Positions 33,160 to 44,601 of a stretch of DNA of 64,000 bases are shown here, piece by piece. The stretch covers positions 189,393,174 through 189,457,173 of the forward strand of contig NC_079147.1 in the NCBI RefSeq assembly GCF_945859685.1, written 5' to 3'. Made by a program: the position numbers and the translations under genes. Source of the stretch: Eupeodes corollae. Taxonomy: Eukaryota > Arthropoda > Insecta > Diptera > Syrphidae. The number at the start of each line of letters is the position of its first letter. Position 1 is the stretch's first letter. The notes under the pieces were generated by a model. It was given only the letters and a program-made list of their open reading frames with translations. It was not told the origin of the DNA and searched no databases.

Positions 33160-33390
33160 CGGCAACGCGGCAGTGTTGATTTTCTCGTCGTTTTCAACGT
33201 TCATATATAGCCGGAAGCTTTTGAATGTTCAATGTGACGTGCGGGAAGCAGGCAGTAGTTTTTCTTTGTTTTTCCTTTCAATCGAGCATAACATTCGCCA
33301 TAAATGAAAAACCTCGTAGAAATATAGAAACTTAATCACCATTAGCAACAGCAACCAGCCAGCGGTGGTGGCCGGCGCGGTGAGTTAAGC
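33160..33390 (+). promoter_or_regulatory. Possible TATA promoter with first exon and splice donor
   Basis: A GC-richer segment in AT-rich surroundings contains TATATA at 33204-33209 and a weak initiator-like TTCAATG about 25-30 bp downstream. After a non-coding stretch of about 150 bp comes CCGGCGCG followed by GTGAGTTAAG, a strong 5' splice-site match with the intron starting at 33380. No open frame runs through it, so it would be an untranslated first exon of a plus-strand gene whose other exons lie outside or are unrecognised. I find no transposon similarity here. The prediction rests on sequence motifs only. Confidence 0.35.
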
Positions 33391-34029
33391 TTTTACAACG
33401 CTCAGTTGAGAGTTCCTCTGACTTTATACAAACGACTATACAGTGGTGGCTAATAAATGAAATTTAATTGAAGTTAGAATGATTGTTATTAATTAGTAAT
33501 ATTACTCATTATTGAGGGTAACAAAAAACGGTAGTGAATAAATACAAAAATGAATACGTATAAAGAATAAAGAAAATGAAAACGATGACAATGCTCAAAC
33601 TCAAATGAGTCTACACTCTGTCTTGTATTTGATGGGGGATAACCTTCATGGCTGGTCGGATTGGTGAGCAGCTAGAACATGTTCAAAAACTCGCCACACT
33701 ATGAAGGACAATTTAATTGTATTATAAGTAATTTAATACACAATATAATGTGTTAAAATTCTTATTATAGAATTTTATGGTTTTATACCTTTTTTGTACA
33801 GGGTTATGGAAATTACATTGAGTTAATTTAAATAGCCCAAGAAAATCATCAAAAAACTTTATTTAAGTATTAAAAAAGTAAACTACTTTAACAACTTATG
33901 AGTTAAGTAACATTTGAATTAACAACTGAAGCAATTCCATCATTGAAATAAAAGAGCTGATAAGCGAACTTGGATTGTTAAAATTTTACCCAAAGTATGT
34001 GGATATTTTGCTACAACTATGTTTATATT
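33391..34029. other. Intergenic or intronic AT-rich sequence, nothing recognised
   Basis: No repeat family, coding frame or motif that I can support. If the candidate donor at 33380 is real, this would be the start of its intron. Confidence 0.5.
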
Positions 34030-34903
34030 AAAAAAGCCTACGAGAACCGTATGATAATATGAGAAAATCAACTGGAACTGTCTGCACGACTTCTTCAGGA
34101 ACTTTAGCAGGTCACTATGCTTCCTCGATAGTGACGTGAATTCCAGCGGAGATATGGTTAAAAACTTAATTCTTTTAGGAATGAGAAATTATATTCCGAA
34201 AAGGTAAAATCTATCAAACTTAAGGAAAACTCATGGTTCAAAGATATAAGTTTCCGGGTTTATAAAGCCAACCATAACCGGAAAACCAGAATAAGTTCAA
34301 ACCAGCTAGAATGACTTGTAACGGACATATTCTCCTTTTGTAAACTCGATTGATAAAGTCAATTTGCTTGCAGCACATTTTGCTGTTAGTTCGATGCTGC
34401 CAATGAGTGACATGACTCCTCCTGTACTTGAAGCGTAAACGATTCTATGGGATGAATCTTCTTTCGCACTCGTACAGTTCTTAGAGAACTAAAAGATCTT
34501 GATATTCATAAATCCACTGCCCCGGATAGTATCCCCACTATGTTTCTGAAGAGGTGTTCTTCAACGCTTGCGAAACCACTGCGTTAGCTTATCCATCTAG
34601 CAATTCTACTGGCCTCTTTCCGAATGGATAGAAAACTGCATTTGTCTAGCCTGTCCCTAAGAAAGGCAATCCCCTTCCCCTCTAACTATCGTCCAATTGC
34701 ACTTAAGTCTCTTCTTTCCAAAGTCATGGATACGCTGATCAATTTTCAGAAAGAAAAATCTTGATGAACGGAAGCTTCTTAATGACGGGTAGTATGGCTT
34801 TCGTTGCAATAGGTCCACTGGTTATCTCACGGTTTATATGACCGAACAGTGAAACAAATCTGAAGATAGAATTGAAAAAAGAGCTCTAAAAATGATAAGA
34901 GAT
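34030..34903 (+). mobile_element. Jockey LINE fragment J3, interrupted by the Gypsy element
   Basis: It matches the Jockey copy at 40850-45470 along its length: the endonuclease-RT linker (ILLGMRNYIP near 34160), the RT fingers (ELKDLDIHKSTAPDSIPTMF near 34490; SNYRPIALKSLLSKVMD near 34685) and the FRCNRSTG region near 34800. It then jumps to DRIEKRALKMIRDR near 34865, deleting the RT core. The sequence stops at GATC, where the 5' LTR of a Gypsy element begins. In fragment J5 the same Jockey sequence continues ATCGTTCTCTTACCGAGAC. Confidence 0.78.
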
Positions 34904-35114
34904 CGTTATATATTGTTACACATTAAAGTGGCAACTTGGTTAAACGGGGCTGAACACAACCTTTTCCCATATCTGAAGATCATGATGACAAATCGAAAAT
35001 GACGTTCATTATTTTTTGAATACCGAATCGAAAAACGTGTGAACGAGTTTAACCTCGAGATTAATAAAAAATTGAAATATATTAATAAAGTATTTTATTT
35101 AAAATCGTTTTACA
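34904..35114 (+). repeat. 5' LTR of the Gypsy element
   Basis: The first dinucleotide is CG where the 3' copy has TG. It shares GTTATATATTGTTACAC, TCATTATTTTTTGAATACCG and GAAAAACGTGTGAACGAGTT with the 3' LTR, and ends in ACA. It carries about 50-60 bp (near 34930-34985) that are absent from the 3' copy. Confidence 0.75.
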
Positions 35115-35137
35115 TTACTGGCGACGAGGTAAACAAA

Positions 35138-35835
35138 ATGAACGACAGCACAATGGCAAACGTTAATGCAGAAGTTAATGGAACACCGGTTTTTGGCAAA
35201 TTGGAACAATTCCAAACCTCTATGTCGTGGAACAATTATAAAGATTGGATAGAGTTCTATTTCGAGGCAAATGGACTAAAAAATGAAACACAGCAAAAAG
35301 CAATATTCCTAGCTTGTGTCGGTTAGACCACTTACGAGATTATTCGCTCAATACTTACATAATTGGGCCTAAAGATGTCACATTTTAAGAAATTCTGGAT
35401 AAATTGGATGGGCGCTTCCATCCAAAGCCTAACGAAATCGTCCAAAGATTTGCGTTTCACAAAAGATGCCAAAAACCAGGAGTATGTGGAGTAATAGATG
35501 AGGCTTTACAAAAACGATTGTTCAGTGATAAAAAACTCGATTTTCAACGAGCTTATGAACTAGCTCTAGCACATGAAACAGCTTTTAAAAATGTATCGGA
35601 CGTGTGGGGTTCAAGCAATAACAAAGTTATGGCTGTGTCAAAGCGTGCTCCAAACCGAAATTTCACACAATTTAGTAAATGTTTTCGTTGTGATGGACAT
35701 CGTCAACCAGAAAAATATTTTTTTTAAAGACAAAACCTGTGATTTCTGCCATAGAAAAGATCATCCAAGCAGGGCTTGCTTTAAGAAGAAGGCAGGTTTT
35801 AAGCAAAAGAACACAGGTCACGAAGTTCACGTGTT
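35138..35835 (+). pseudogene. Gypsy gag relic with a zinc knuckle
   Basis: The frame from ATG 35138 reads KLEQFQTSMSWNNYKDWIEF and continues FEANGLKN, the typical gag start of this group, until a stop at 35324. A second frame (35404-35727) holds DGRFHPKPNEIVQRFAFHKR and ends at the first zinc-knuckle cysteines (CFRCDGH). An eight-T run near 35720 shifts the frame. Beyond it a CX2CX4HX4C knuckle (CDFCHRKDHPSRAC, 35738-35779) is intact. Gag would assemble the particle and bind RNA. As it stands it is interrupted at least twice. Confidence 0.8.
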
Positions 35836-37693
35836 ACAAGAAGAGGTAGCTGAGCCATATAATTCACAAGACGATGGCTATTGCTACGAGATAAACAATG
35901 TCGACGAAGCAAAAACTCCCAAGTTTATCACCAAATTAATTATAAATGAAGCTAGCGAAGAGTTTGAAGTTGACTCTGGTGCATTTTGAACAATTATATC
36001 AGATGTCACCTGGACCGTATTTAAACACCAAATCAAGAATTGAATACATCATATCTTATTCTTCAAACCTGGTCAAAAGAAAAACTACAAGTTTTGGGAT
36101 CATCTCGGTGGATGTTAAATATAATTCAAAAGAATTTAATTTTCTCGTTGTTGTTGTTTCAGGTGGCGGAAGGAGTTTGTTGGGATTGGTTTAAACCACT
36201 GGAAATATTAATCAAAGGAGTACATGTGATGGAAGCAGGTGGAAGTTGGAATGGAATTTTAAATAAATATTCACAGGTGTTTCGACAGGATTTAGGAGCG
36301 CATGTGGGACAACCTGTCAATATTGAATTGTTGCCAGAGGTTAAACCAATATTCTTAAAACATCGTCAGGTTCCTTTTGCCTTAAGAAATCAAGTCGAGG
36401 CTGAGATTGACAAGTTAGTGCATCAACAAATTTTGGAGCCGGTGGAATTTTCACGTTGGGCAACACCTATCGTGCCAGTTCTTAAAAAAGATGGATCCAT
36501 GCGTATATGTAGAGATTATAGAAGTACAGTCAACGTGGTAATCAAGTCGAATGCATACCCACTACCATTGTATGGAGAACTTATGGTTGCAATATCTACT
36601 GGAAAGGTATTTACGAAGTTGGATCTTCAACGAGCCTATCAACAGCTTATTGTAGATGATGAATCTGCCGATGTACTGACTCTCAATACCCACCCAGGGT
36701 TATATAAGGTAAGAAGACTTCCTTTTGGGGTGGCTGCCTCACCAGGTATTTTTAAAAAATGTATGGATAATTTACTCCAGGGAATAAAGGGTGTAAAAGC
36801 TTTTATTGATGATATAATAATATCGGGGCAAAATGAAGCTTCACATAACACAAATTTAGAACTAGTATTAAATAAATTACCTAAAGCAAATATATCTAAA
36901 TAAATCTAAAAGCATTTTCGGTAAATCAGAAGTTGATTTTCTTAGTTATAATATATCGGGTGATGGCATACGACCAAATAAATCAAAAGTAGATGCAATT
37001 CAGAATGCACCACTCCCTCAGAATAAAGAAATGCTGCAATCTTTTTTAGGAATGCTTAATTTTTATAATACATTTTTACCAAACAAGGCTACTATAGCCG
37101 AAAAACTCCATCGACTGTTGGACAATGGACATAAACGATAAATGCTGCTGGACCAAAGAGCACTCGATGGTTTTCACCGAACTAAAAGAGCCTATGAAGT
37201 CCGACACAGTTCTAACGCACTACGATGAAAATAAACTTTTAGTTCTATCATGTGTGGGAGCAGTGTTAGCACATCGAGACGCTTGGCAATTATCTTCGGT
37301 GTTAAACATTTTCACCAGAATATAGCGGGTAGAAGCGTCCTGATTATAACCGATCACAAACCATTATTAGGTATTTTTAAGAAACACAAACCTATTCCGG
37401 ATACTGAGATGGTGTCTTCTTTATCAGCTTACGATTATTATTTAGAACAAAGACCGGGTAAATTGAACGCAAATGCAGATTGCCTTACTAGACTTCCTTT
37501 GGAAAGTTCTAAAGATGGTTCAAGTGAACTGTCAAATGTTTTATTGCTAGATGGGCCGAGTGAACTTTCTGATGTTTTCTTGTTAGAAAAATTCAAGGAT
37601 GCATTAATTCGAGCTGAAGATGTGGCTCGCGAAACTGCTCGAGATCCGGAATATAACAAAGTTATGCGATGGATACTTCATGGGTTGGCATGA
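35836..37693 (+). pseudogene. Gypsy pol relic: protease, reverse transcriptase, RNase H
   Basis: A retropepsin signature DSGA lies at 35972, followed at once by a stop. The RT is the best kept part (36040-36903): SRWATPIVPVLKKDGSMRIC near 36455, CRDYR, TKLDLQRAYQQL near 36615, LPFGVAASPGIFKKCM near 36720 and the catalytic FIDD at 36801-36812. A stop and frameshift follow near 36903, with a connection region at 36940-37120. The RNase H keeps TDHKPLLGIFKK near 37350, but reads LVLSC directly into VGAVLAH near 37240, so the segment that normally carries the first catalytic aspartate is missing. It cannot encode a working polyprotein. Confidence 0.85.
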
Positions 37694-38560
37694 ATTATCA
37701 ACACATAAAGGTTGTATCTTGTGGGGTACTCGTGTGGTTATACCAGCCACACTACAGGCAAATATTTTAAATTTACTACATGCCAATTACCTGGGAATGA
37801 GTCTAATGAAGTCCTTGGCACGAAGCTACGTTTGGTTGCGGCATTGTACTCAATGCCAATTAAATCGAACAAATCTTCCAAGTGCTCCTCGAGAGTTTAT
37901 TCAAGAAGAAAAATCCTTGTTCAACTATACATCTAGATTTTGCAGGACCTTATAAAGGCCACACATTTTTAATTGTCGTTGATGCGATGTCCAAATGGCT
38001 TGAGGTGAAGATAGTTGCAAATCAGTCAAGTTTAGAAGTTATAAGGAAGCTGCGAAAAATGTTTGCTATCCACAGGCTTACCAAAAAATTCATAACGTAT
38101 AACGGTTCTGCATTTGTCTCTGAAGAAGAAGAGTTGAAAACATTTTATAGAAACAATGGAATAAAATTCAATACAACAGCCCCTTTTCACCCTTCGAGTA
38201 ATGGACAAGCCGAACGAATGGTGCGGTATACAAAGTCATCACTTGCAACCTTATCAGAAGGAGACATTCATCTTAAACTTCAGCGATTTTTGTTCAAACA
38301 ATATAACTACCCTCCACAAAACAACCGGTAGAACCACATCAGAATTAATTATTTGAAGAAAATTAAGAACAATGTTGGATATGTAACATCCAGACAACAT
38401 CAATTTAAAGGACGAGACAAGAGAAGAGAGTGTCTTAGCAGAAAAGGGAAGAACCTTGCAGGGTGGTTGAAGGGTATTATTTCGGAAATAAGAGGACCAG
38501 TGTCATATATTGTAAGAACTTTGGATGATCGGATAGATGTAGATCAAATTTGACAAAGAT
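37694..38560 (+). pseudogene. Gypsy integrase relic
   Basis: The frame changes at about 37620, 37712 and 37882. An HHCC-like N-terminal region is degraded (LHANYLGMSLMKSLARSYVW near 37780; HCTQCQLNR near 37845). The catalytic core (37882-38331) shows LDFAGP with Asp at 37936, then ITYNGSAF where the second catalytic Asp position is Tyr (TAT 38098-38100), and GQAERMV with the final Glu. A C-terminal WLKGIISEIRGPVSYIVRTL stretch near 38460 is a GPY/F-type module. Downstream is a Ser/Thr/Pro-rich tail with stops. The D-to-Y change alone would abolish strand transfer. Confidence 0.82.
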
Positions 38561-38876
38561 TCGAATCTCGAACTGAAAGTGAACTTCCAGTCTTAGTTGA
38601 AAATGAACTTCCAGTTACTGATCAAACCCAGGATACCAATCATCCCGAACCAATTCCATCTGTTTAACCTAAAGCAACAACAAGATCCCACACATATTAT
38701 GAAGACTCACAAATTCCAACCAATACCACTAACGACTTAACACCGGAAGCATCGTCGAAACCAGTTTCCCCAACTCACTCGGAATCCTCACTATATGTTT
38801 CCAGCAATCAACAAGCAACGAGTGATAAGGCCGTCGTCTCGTTTAGGATTCTAAGCAACATCTAAAGACGGAGGAG

Positions 38877-39023
38877 TGTTATATATTGTTACACGTTAAA
38901 GAGTTTGCTCATATGGAAGATGACATTCATTATTTTTTGAATACCGATTCGAAAAACGTGTGAACGAGTTTAACCTGGAATAATGATTAATAAAAAATTG
39001 AAATATATTAAAAAAGTATTTTA
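38877..39023 (+). repeat. 3' LTR of the Gypsy element, truncated
   Basis: It begins TGTTATATATTGTTACACG directly after a purine-rich tract. It lacks the 50-60 bp present near 34930-34985 of the 5' LTR and stops matching after AAGTATTTTA, missing the terminal TTTAAAATCGTTTTACA. Sequence beyond 39023 is unrelated. Confidence 0.72.
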
Positions 39024-40849
39024 GAAAACAAATAGATTAATGTAAATATGTAGGTTCTTGATATTTTACTTGTTCAAGTTTGATTTTTTTTAGAAAAGTT
39101 TACATATTTTTCGTAAGGTTTTTTCACATTTTCTAATGAGATTGTGTTCAGCGTCTTATATCTTGAAATATAGAATAGGTATTTAAATACAAATAACACT
39201 TAATTTTATTCCTTTTAGCTAGAAGCCATGAACCCGAATATAATACCTCAGTCTTTGATTGACAGGTTACAAGTCTATTACCTTGCGAAATTAGAACTTT
39301 TTTAAATTCGAAATGCAGCTTTGAATCTATCAAAGCATTAAAATCAACATAGCAACACAACACGTTACAATAACTTAATTGAATTTAATTAATTTTTTCT
39401 ATCTTTATTGCCTGCATTTACATCTCTCATCTGTCCAGGTGTTTATTTACATTTTTAAATGCATGTTTTATGATATTTTTTTGTAATGTTGTTATAAAAT
39501 CTAAATAGAAACATCATAATATTATTATTGTTGACTTAAATAGAAAAATTATAAAGAATTATTGTAAATGGAGGCACACCTCTTCTTAAAGTTAAATGAA
39601 ATTGAAATTGTAAACTGATAGGTTTTTATACAAGATGTTAAATATGAAACAGGGGGCTTCAAGTGTAACTTTTTTTTCATCCAATCTTAATAAATAGAAA
39701 AAAGTATGCCTAGATATTCATGTTCCATTTACATTTACATTTCACACTACTCAGCACCTAAATCTACAGAGTAGAGAACACAACACCTTGAGTGACTTGA
39801 CTTTGTAAGGTGATAACAACACAATGAGTAGTTTACAATAAGAAAATAGCGTTATGGTTCTTAGGGTGAAGCTCTTTTAAATATTATTAAGCATTTTCAA
39901 AGTTTTGAATGACCTTTGTAGATTTATAAGAAGTGTTAAATGATTCAATAATAAAAATATCGTAAAAACCTTAAGTCTTTTGTTTTAAGACTTCTTGACT
40001 TAGCCAAACAGGAGTTCGAGATCTATTTCTTTTTTTAACTCTTTTTTGGTTATATTATAACTTTTTTCATTAAAGCTCAAATGTATATATTTGCGGTGTC
40101 TTTTATAAAACTCAATCTTAGAACACCCTGTATCTACATAGATTAGCGGTGTGTAGTAATTATATATTCATATGGATGGTGCCATAAAAGTTGTCGCAAA
40201 TCGCGATATCATCTTTAACCTAACAGCTTAACTATCTGCGTCTTCTGTATATTTACATATATGAATGGATATTCGAATAAAATATATGAATGAAAATTGC
40301 GAACAAGGTAAACAGAGGTTGTGGATCGCGTAAAGAAAAATTTTCAACATAAAAAAGAATTAGGTAAATAATTTGTTTTATTGAATTTTTTCTTTTTTTT
40401 TTGCAGCACATTTTTGATGAATTAATTAAGAAGTTAGTATGACGGAATTTGAAATTGATTTTTTAAGTAACTTTTTAATGTCTTACGATATTATTCGCGT
40501 AGGTATACCATTTGATTTTTGCAAGTGTGTCAAATTTGTTTGACCAGGAAACTTTGAACCTAGGGTCATTAAAGTAAACAAAAAAAAAGACTATAGATAA
40601 TAGATATAAAATAAAGTATTTAAGATTTTAGAAACTTGATGTTTGAAATTGTGAACTGTTTTAAAGTTTGCTTTTGTAGGTAGGATGGAATTAAAAATAT
40701 GTTACCATACAAAAAAGTAACCAATTATAGCACATTAATTTTATAAAAACCTCAAAATGATGTTGCTTATCAGCTTAAATTTTCCGTAAATAAGGAATTC
40801 ATTCACTTTTGCTTCTTTTATCGAAGCCCTTATTTAACAGAGTATCAAC
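39024..40849. other. Intergenic AT-rich sequence, nothing recognised
   Basis: No coding frame above background and no repeat shared with the rest of the window that I could find by eye. Confidence 0.5.
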
Positions 40850-41766
40850 TTCTCGTGAATTTGGTGCTTTGTCTGATTCCATCCATAGAATTGTTTAGTC
40901 CTATCCTCGCACATGAAATCGTTGTTACGGGCGATGTACACAATTCTTCATGGCTTCAACATTCAGGGCAGACAACACCATATGGATTGTGTGCCGATAT
41001 CTTCGCTCGTCAACTAGCCCACTCGAATATCGGACGTGGAAGGTCCAGCAGAAAAAACACTTGACTTGTTTCTTACCTCTGATCCCGATAAGTACACTGT
41101 TAATTTTCTATCTCCTCTAGGCTCATCTGACCAATTTGTTATATCAGCAGCTTTCTCGTTTCAAAACTCTCCAGTTAAAGAAAGAGCTCCTAAGAGAACC
41201 GTTTGGTAATACGAGAAAGCCAACTGAGACGGTCTTAATAATTACTTCAGGATCTTTAACTGTGCTTCCTCGATGGTGACGTTCGTTGACGGCAGCGCTG
41301 ATATGATCACAAGTTTGATTCTGCTGGGAATGAGAACGTTTATTCCGAACAGGGTAAAAAGCATCAGACCTAAGGAAAACGCATTTTTTGACGCTAGCTG
41401 TAAATCTCCCTTGCTATAAAGCCAACCTTACTGAGGAAAGTTCAAACAAGCCAGGAAAGCCTGCATTGCCCATATTCGAAGGACCAATTTCATACATGAC
41501 CAAAAATTACGCCAAAAAATAGAGCAATGTCCCAAAAGCAGTACAAATGTTTGGTCATTTGAAAAGTACATGAGGAATTGTTCCTCTTCCTCTATTCCGA
41601 CGTTCGATGTCAATGACACTCCTTTTGTTAGATCTTTAGAGAAAGCTAATCTCTTTGCTAGGCTGTACTTGAGCGTGTTATTAATTCTACTGGACCAATC
41701 TTTTTTTCACTCGTACTGTGTCAAGAGTTCTTAAAGATCACAACATTAATAAATCCGCTAGTCCGG
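40850..41766 (+). mobile_element. Jockey LINE J4, left part
   Basis: It reads LAHEIVVTGDVHNSSWLQHS near 40908, a GDFN-type endonuclease box with V-H replacing F-N. It continues through TLDLFLTSDPDKYTVNF near 41055 and GSSDQFVISAAF near 41125 (SDH box decayed), a linker, and RVLKDHNINKSASP near 41725. It is riddled with stops. The reading breaks at TAGTCCGG where an RTE LINE is inserted, and resumes at 44602. Confidence 0.8.
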
Positions 41767-44601
41767 GTGGTGATGTTCAAATGGTAGACATGTGCATTCA
41801 AGAGGACACAAGCGTCCACAGGCTTTTCTCAAAACCCACCTCTGTCTATCAACTCCTACTATCACCTCCCCGCGGTGAACATCGGGTGCCTAGTACCTCA
41901 ACTGAAGATTGGGTTCCAACGTCAGTGGAAAGTTGTTGAGGGCAGCAAACGAGAGAGGGGGGAGAGGTGTTTCCACTGAGGCAATTCTCCTTATCCAGGC
42001 GGCAGCGGACGAATTCTCGAGATGGAATCAACGGTGGCGTCTACAGTTCCAGTAAGGTTGAACTACTCAGTGAACATCTTATAGAGCTTCTTCAGCATAT
42101 TGGGAGCCCAGGCCAGTAAGGAGCGGTTTATCCGGCTCCCCTTCCTTGGATTTATACTAAGGATCTGGCTCTTTAGGTTGGGGGTTGTGCCGTCGGGTGA
42201 CTTCCTGGCCACCTAAAAAAAACCTTTAGTTGCGAAGCATTAACAAGCCTCGGATACTGACGGATTCACAGTTGACAACCCACGCAAACGAAATAAGGAC
42301 AACGAACTTCGGATATGTACGTGGAATGTTAGGTCCCTTAACAGACTACGTGCAGCCAAACAATTAGCGGAAGCCCTAAACTGCTGCAAGGCAGATGGGA
42401 TGGACCGGGCAAACGCAAACTAAGAGACTGCGATATATACTACGACGACTGCTACCGAGAACAAAGACAGCGTCTATTTGGTTGTGGGTTTGTTGTTGGA
42501 ACTAGACTCAGGCAAAAAGTCTTGAGTTTCAACAATGTGAGCGAGCGTATCAAGGCTAAATTCGAAAACATAAGCCTAATATACGCGCATGCATCAACAG
42601 ACGAGAAAGATGAAAACACCAAAGACATATTCTTCGGACAAGACATATGACCAGTGCCCTGGCTATGACATTAAAATTGTCTTAGGAGATTTTAATGCCA
42701 AGCTAGGAAGAGAAGACATCTTTGGTGGCATAATGTTGAGATACAGCCTGCACAACATCACCTCCGACAACGGATTCAGGCTGGTCGATTTCGCTGCGGG
42801 GCGAGACGTTCTGGTAGCTAGTACACAGTTCACGCATCCACAAGGGGACATGGAAATCTCCTGATCAATAAACCGTCAACCAGATTGACCTCATTGCGAT
42901 CGACGCACGACACTTCTCCAGTATCCAGGATATCCGAACATTCCGAGAGGCCAACATTGACTCGGACCACTACCTCGTTGTAGCCAAGGTACGGCTAAGG
43001 ATATCCCGATCCAAGCCAAAACAAGGAAGTACTGTGAGAAGATTCGACGTTAGACGGCTACAATCGCAAGAGACTGCCATGTCCTTTTCCTATCGAGTCT
43101 CTAATAACCTCCTAAGGAGTCCTATGCTTCCTGCATTAAGCGTTGAAAACCAGTGGCAACATTGCCTTGCAGCCATCAGAGATGCCGCCTCTGAAGTGCT
43201 TGGTTTCACACGGCCACCACAGCGAAACCCCTGGTTTGACGACGAATGCCGGCAAGCGCACGCAGCGAAGCAAAAGGCATACAAAACGGCGCTGCACAAA
43301 AGGACTAGAGCTGCTCGCGAGCTCTACGAGCAGAAGAGGACAGAGGAACACCGGCTTCTTAGATGGAAAAAAAGAGAGCATGAGAAGCGCTCGATCGAGG
43401 AGATGGAGGGGTGTCACAACAGGAATGAAGTTCGGTAATCTTACCAAAAGGTAAAAAAAAACCTCCCAAGGGTACCAGCCACGAACCGAAGCCTGTAAAG
43501 ACGATCAGAGGAACATCGTAGTAGAACCGCAGTCGATGTTGAGAATATGGAAAGACCACTTCTCCAAATTATATAACGGCGATGACGGACTGAATTCCTC
43601 TGTAAGGGAGATAGAACCACTCAAACTCGGCGACGCAGATCAACAATTCCGCCTACCCGACCTTGACGAAGTGAAGATAGCTATATCTAAACTTAAGTCA
43701 AACAAAGCTGCTGGAGCTGACGGCATCGCTGCCGTCAAAACAGCAGGCGAAATATGGTCGGAAGAAAGCATGCCCGATGAGTGGAATCTCAGCATAGTGT
43801 GCCCGATACATAAGAAAGGAGACCCTCCAAACTGCGCCAACTACAGGGGCATCAGTCTCCTTAACATTGAATAAGAGATCCTCTCTGCCGTATTATGTGA
43901 ACGTCTGAAGCCATTTGTCAACAACCTGATTAGTCCTTATCTGTGTGGCTTCAGACCAGGAAAGTCCACTATCGACCAAATATTCACACTACAGCAGATA
44001 TTGGAAAAACCCAGGAGCTTCAAATCGATACCCACCATCTCTTTATCGATTTTAAAGCCGCGTATGACAACATCTATAGGGAGCTCTACAGAGCAATGTC
44101 TAGTTATGGCATCCCTGTCAAACTTATCCGTTTGTGCAGAATGACGATGGAGAATGCACGCTGCTCTATCAAGGTCGGAAAAGATCTTACCGATGCATTT
44201 GATGTCAAAAAAGGTTTTAGACAAGGCGATGCACTGTCAACATCGTTCTGGAAAGAATTGTGCAAAACTCAACCGTCAACACTAGAGACACAATTTTCCA
44301 AAGGTCCATCCAATTACTCGGATGCGCAGATGATATTGACATAATTGGTAGATCAAAGCGTGATGTCAGTGGAGCGTTTTTTGAGCATTGCGACGGAAGC
44401 GAAGAAGATGGGTTTAGTGGACAAAGAGGGAAAGACCAAATATATGCTGTTAGGTGGCGCACCCAGGTGGGAGAGGACTTCAACCAACTTGGGGCGCGAA
44501 ACTGGAGACAGCTAGCTAGGAACCGAGCTGGCTGGAGACGCATGTTGGTTGAGGCCCAGGTCCGCCCCGGACTGTAGCGCCACCTTAAGTAAGTAAGTAA
44601 G
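41767..44601 (+). mobile_element. RTE-clade LINE copy b, complete insertion with 8-bp target duplication
   Basis: The direct repeat TAGTCCGG (41759-41766 and 44602-44609) marks both ends of a 2,835-bp insertion into the Jockey LINE. It has about 0.5 kb of 5' leader, a degraded ORF, and the 3' end CGCCACCTTAAGTAAGTAAGTAA. It is very similar to copy a (3691-5817), differing by small indels. It is the longest copy of this subfamily in the window and best shows its layout. Like its relatives it is probably immobile. Confidence 0.9.
42290..44577 (+). pseudogene. RTE ORF relic: endonuclease, RT and C-terminal domain
   Basis: The endonuclease begins ELRICTWNVRSLNRL near 42305. The segment that should carry the catalytic Glu (usually QE) is missing after CCKADG near 42400. 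It continues with IVLGDFNAKLGRED near 42678, DNGFRLVDFAAGRDVLVAST near 42770 and SDHYLVVAKVRL at about 42961. A linker frame (43034-43438) contains RNPWFDDECRQAHAAKQKAY. The RT has LKSNKAAGADGIAAV near 43695, NLSIVCPIHKKGDPPNCANY near 43790, FIDFKAAYDN near 44045, VKKGFRQGDALS near 44205 and CADDIDIIGRSKRDV near 44305, where Cys replaces the usual Tyr. About 100 codons are then missing before RNWRQLARNRAGWRRMLVEA near 44500. There are at least eight frame interruptions. Confidence 0.86.

Larger units (their letters stand above)
34904..39023 (+). mobile_element. Ty3/Gypsy LTR retrotransposon, decayed
   Basis: Two related LTRs flank a gag-pol body. After the 5' LTR comes ACTGGCGACGAGG, a primer-binding-site-like sequence. 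A purine tract AAAGACGGAGGAG precedes the 3' LTR. The coding order gag, protease, RT, RNase H, integrase is that of Ty3/Gypsy, and the gag and pol resemble the K02A2.6-like group common in insects. There is no sign of an envelope gene. Numerous stops and frameshifts and unequal LTRs show that it is old. The right side does not continue the Jockey sequence that the left side interrupted, so the locus was rearranged or deleted after insertion. Confidence 0.88.

Noticed and set aside
34904..39023. Envelope-bearing errantivirus
   Set aside because: After the integrase end there is only a short Ser/Pro-rich tail and the 3' LTR; no envelope-like frame.
42560..42700. Functional craniofacial-development-protein-2-like host gene
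   Set aside because: Proteins so named carry RTE-derived endonuclease, but this copy is inside an RTE with target duplications and many stops.
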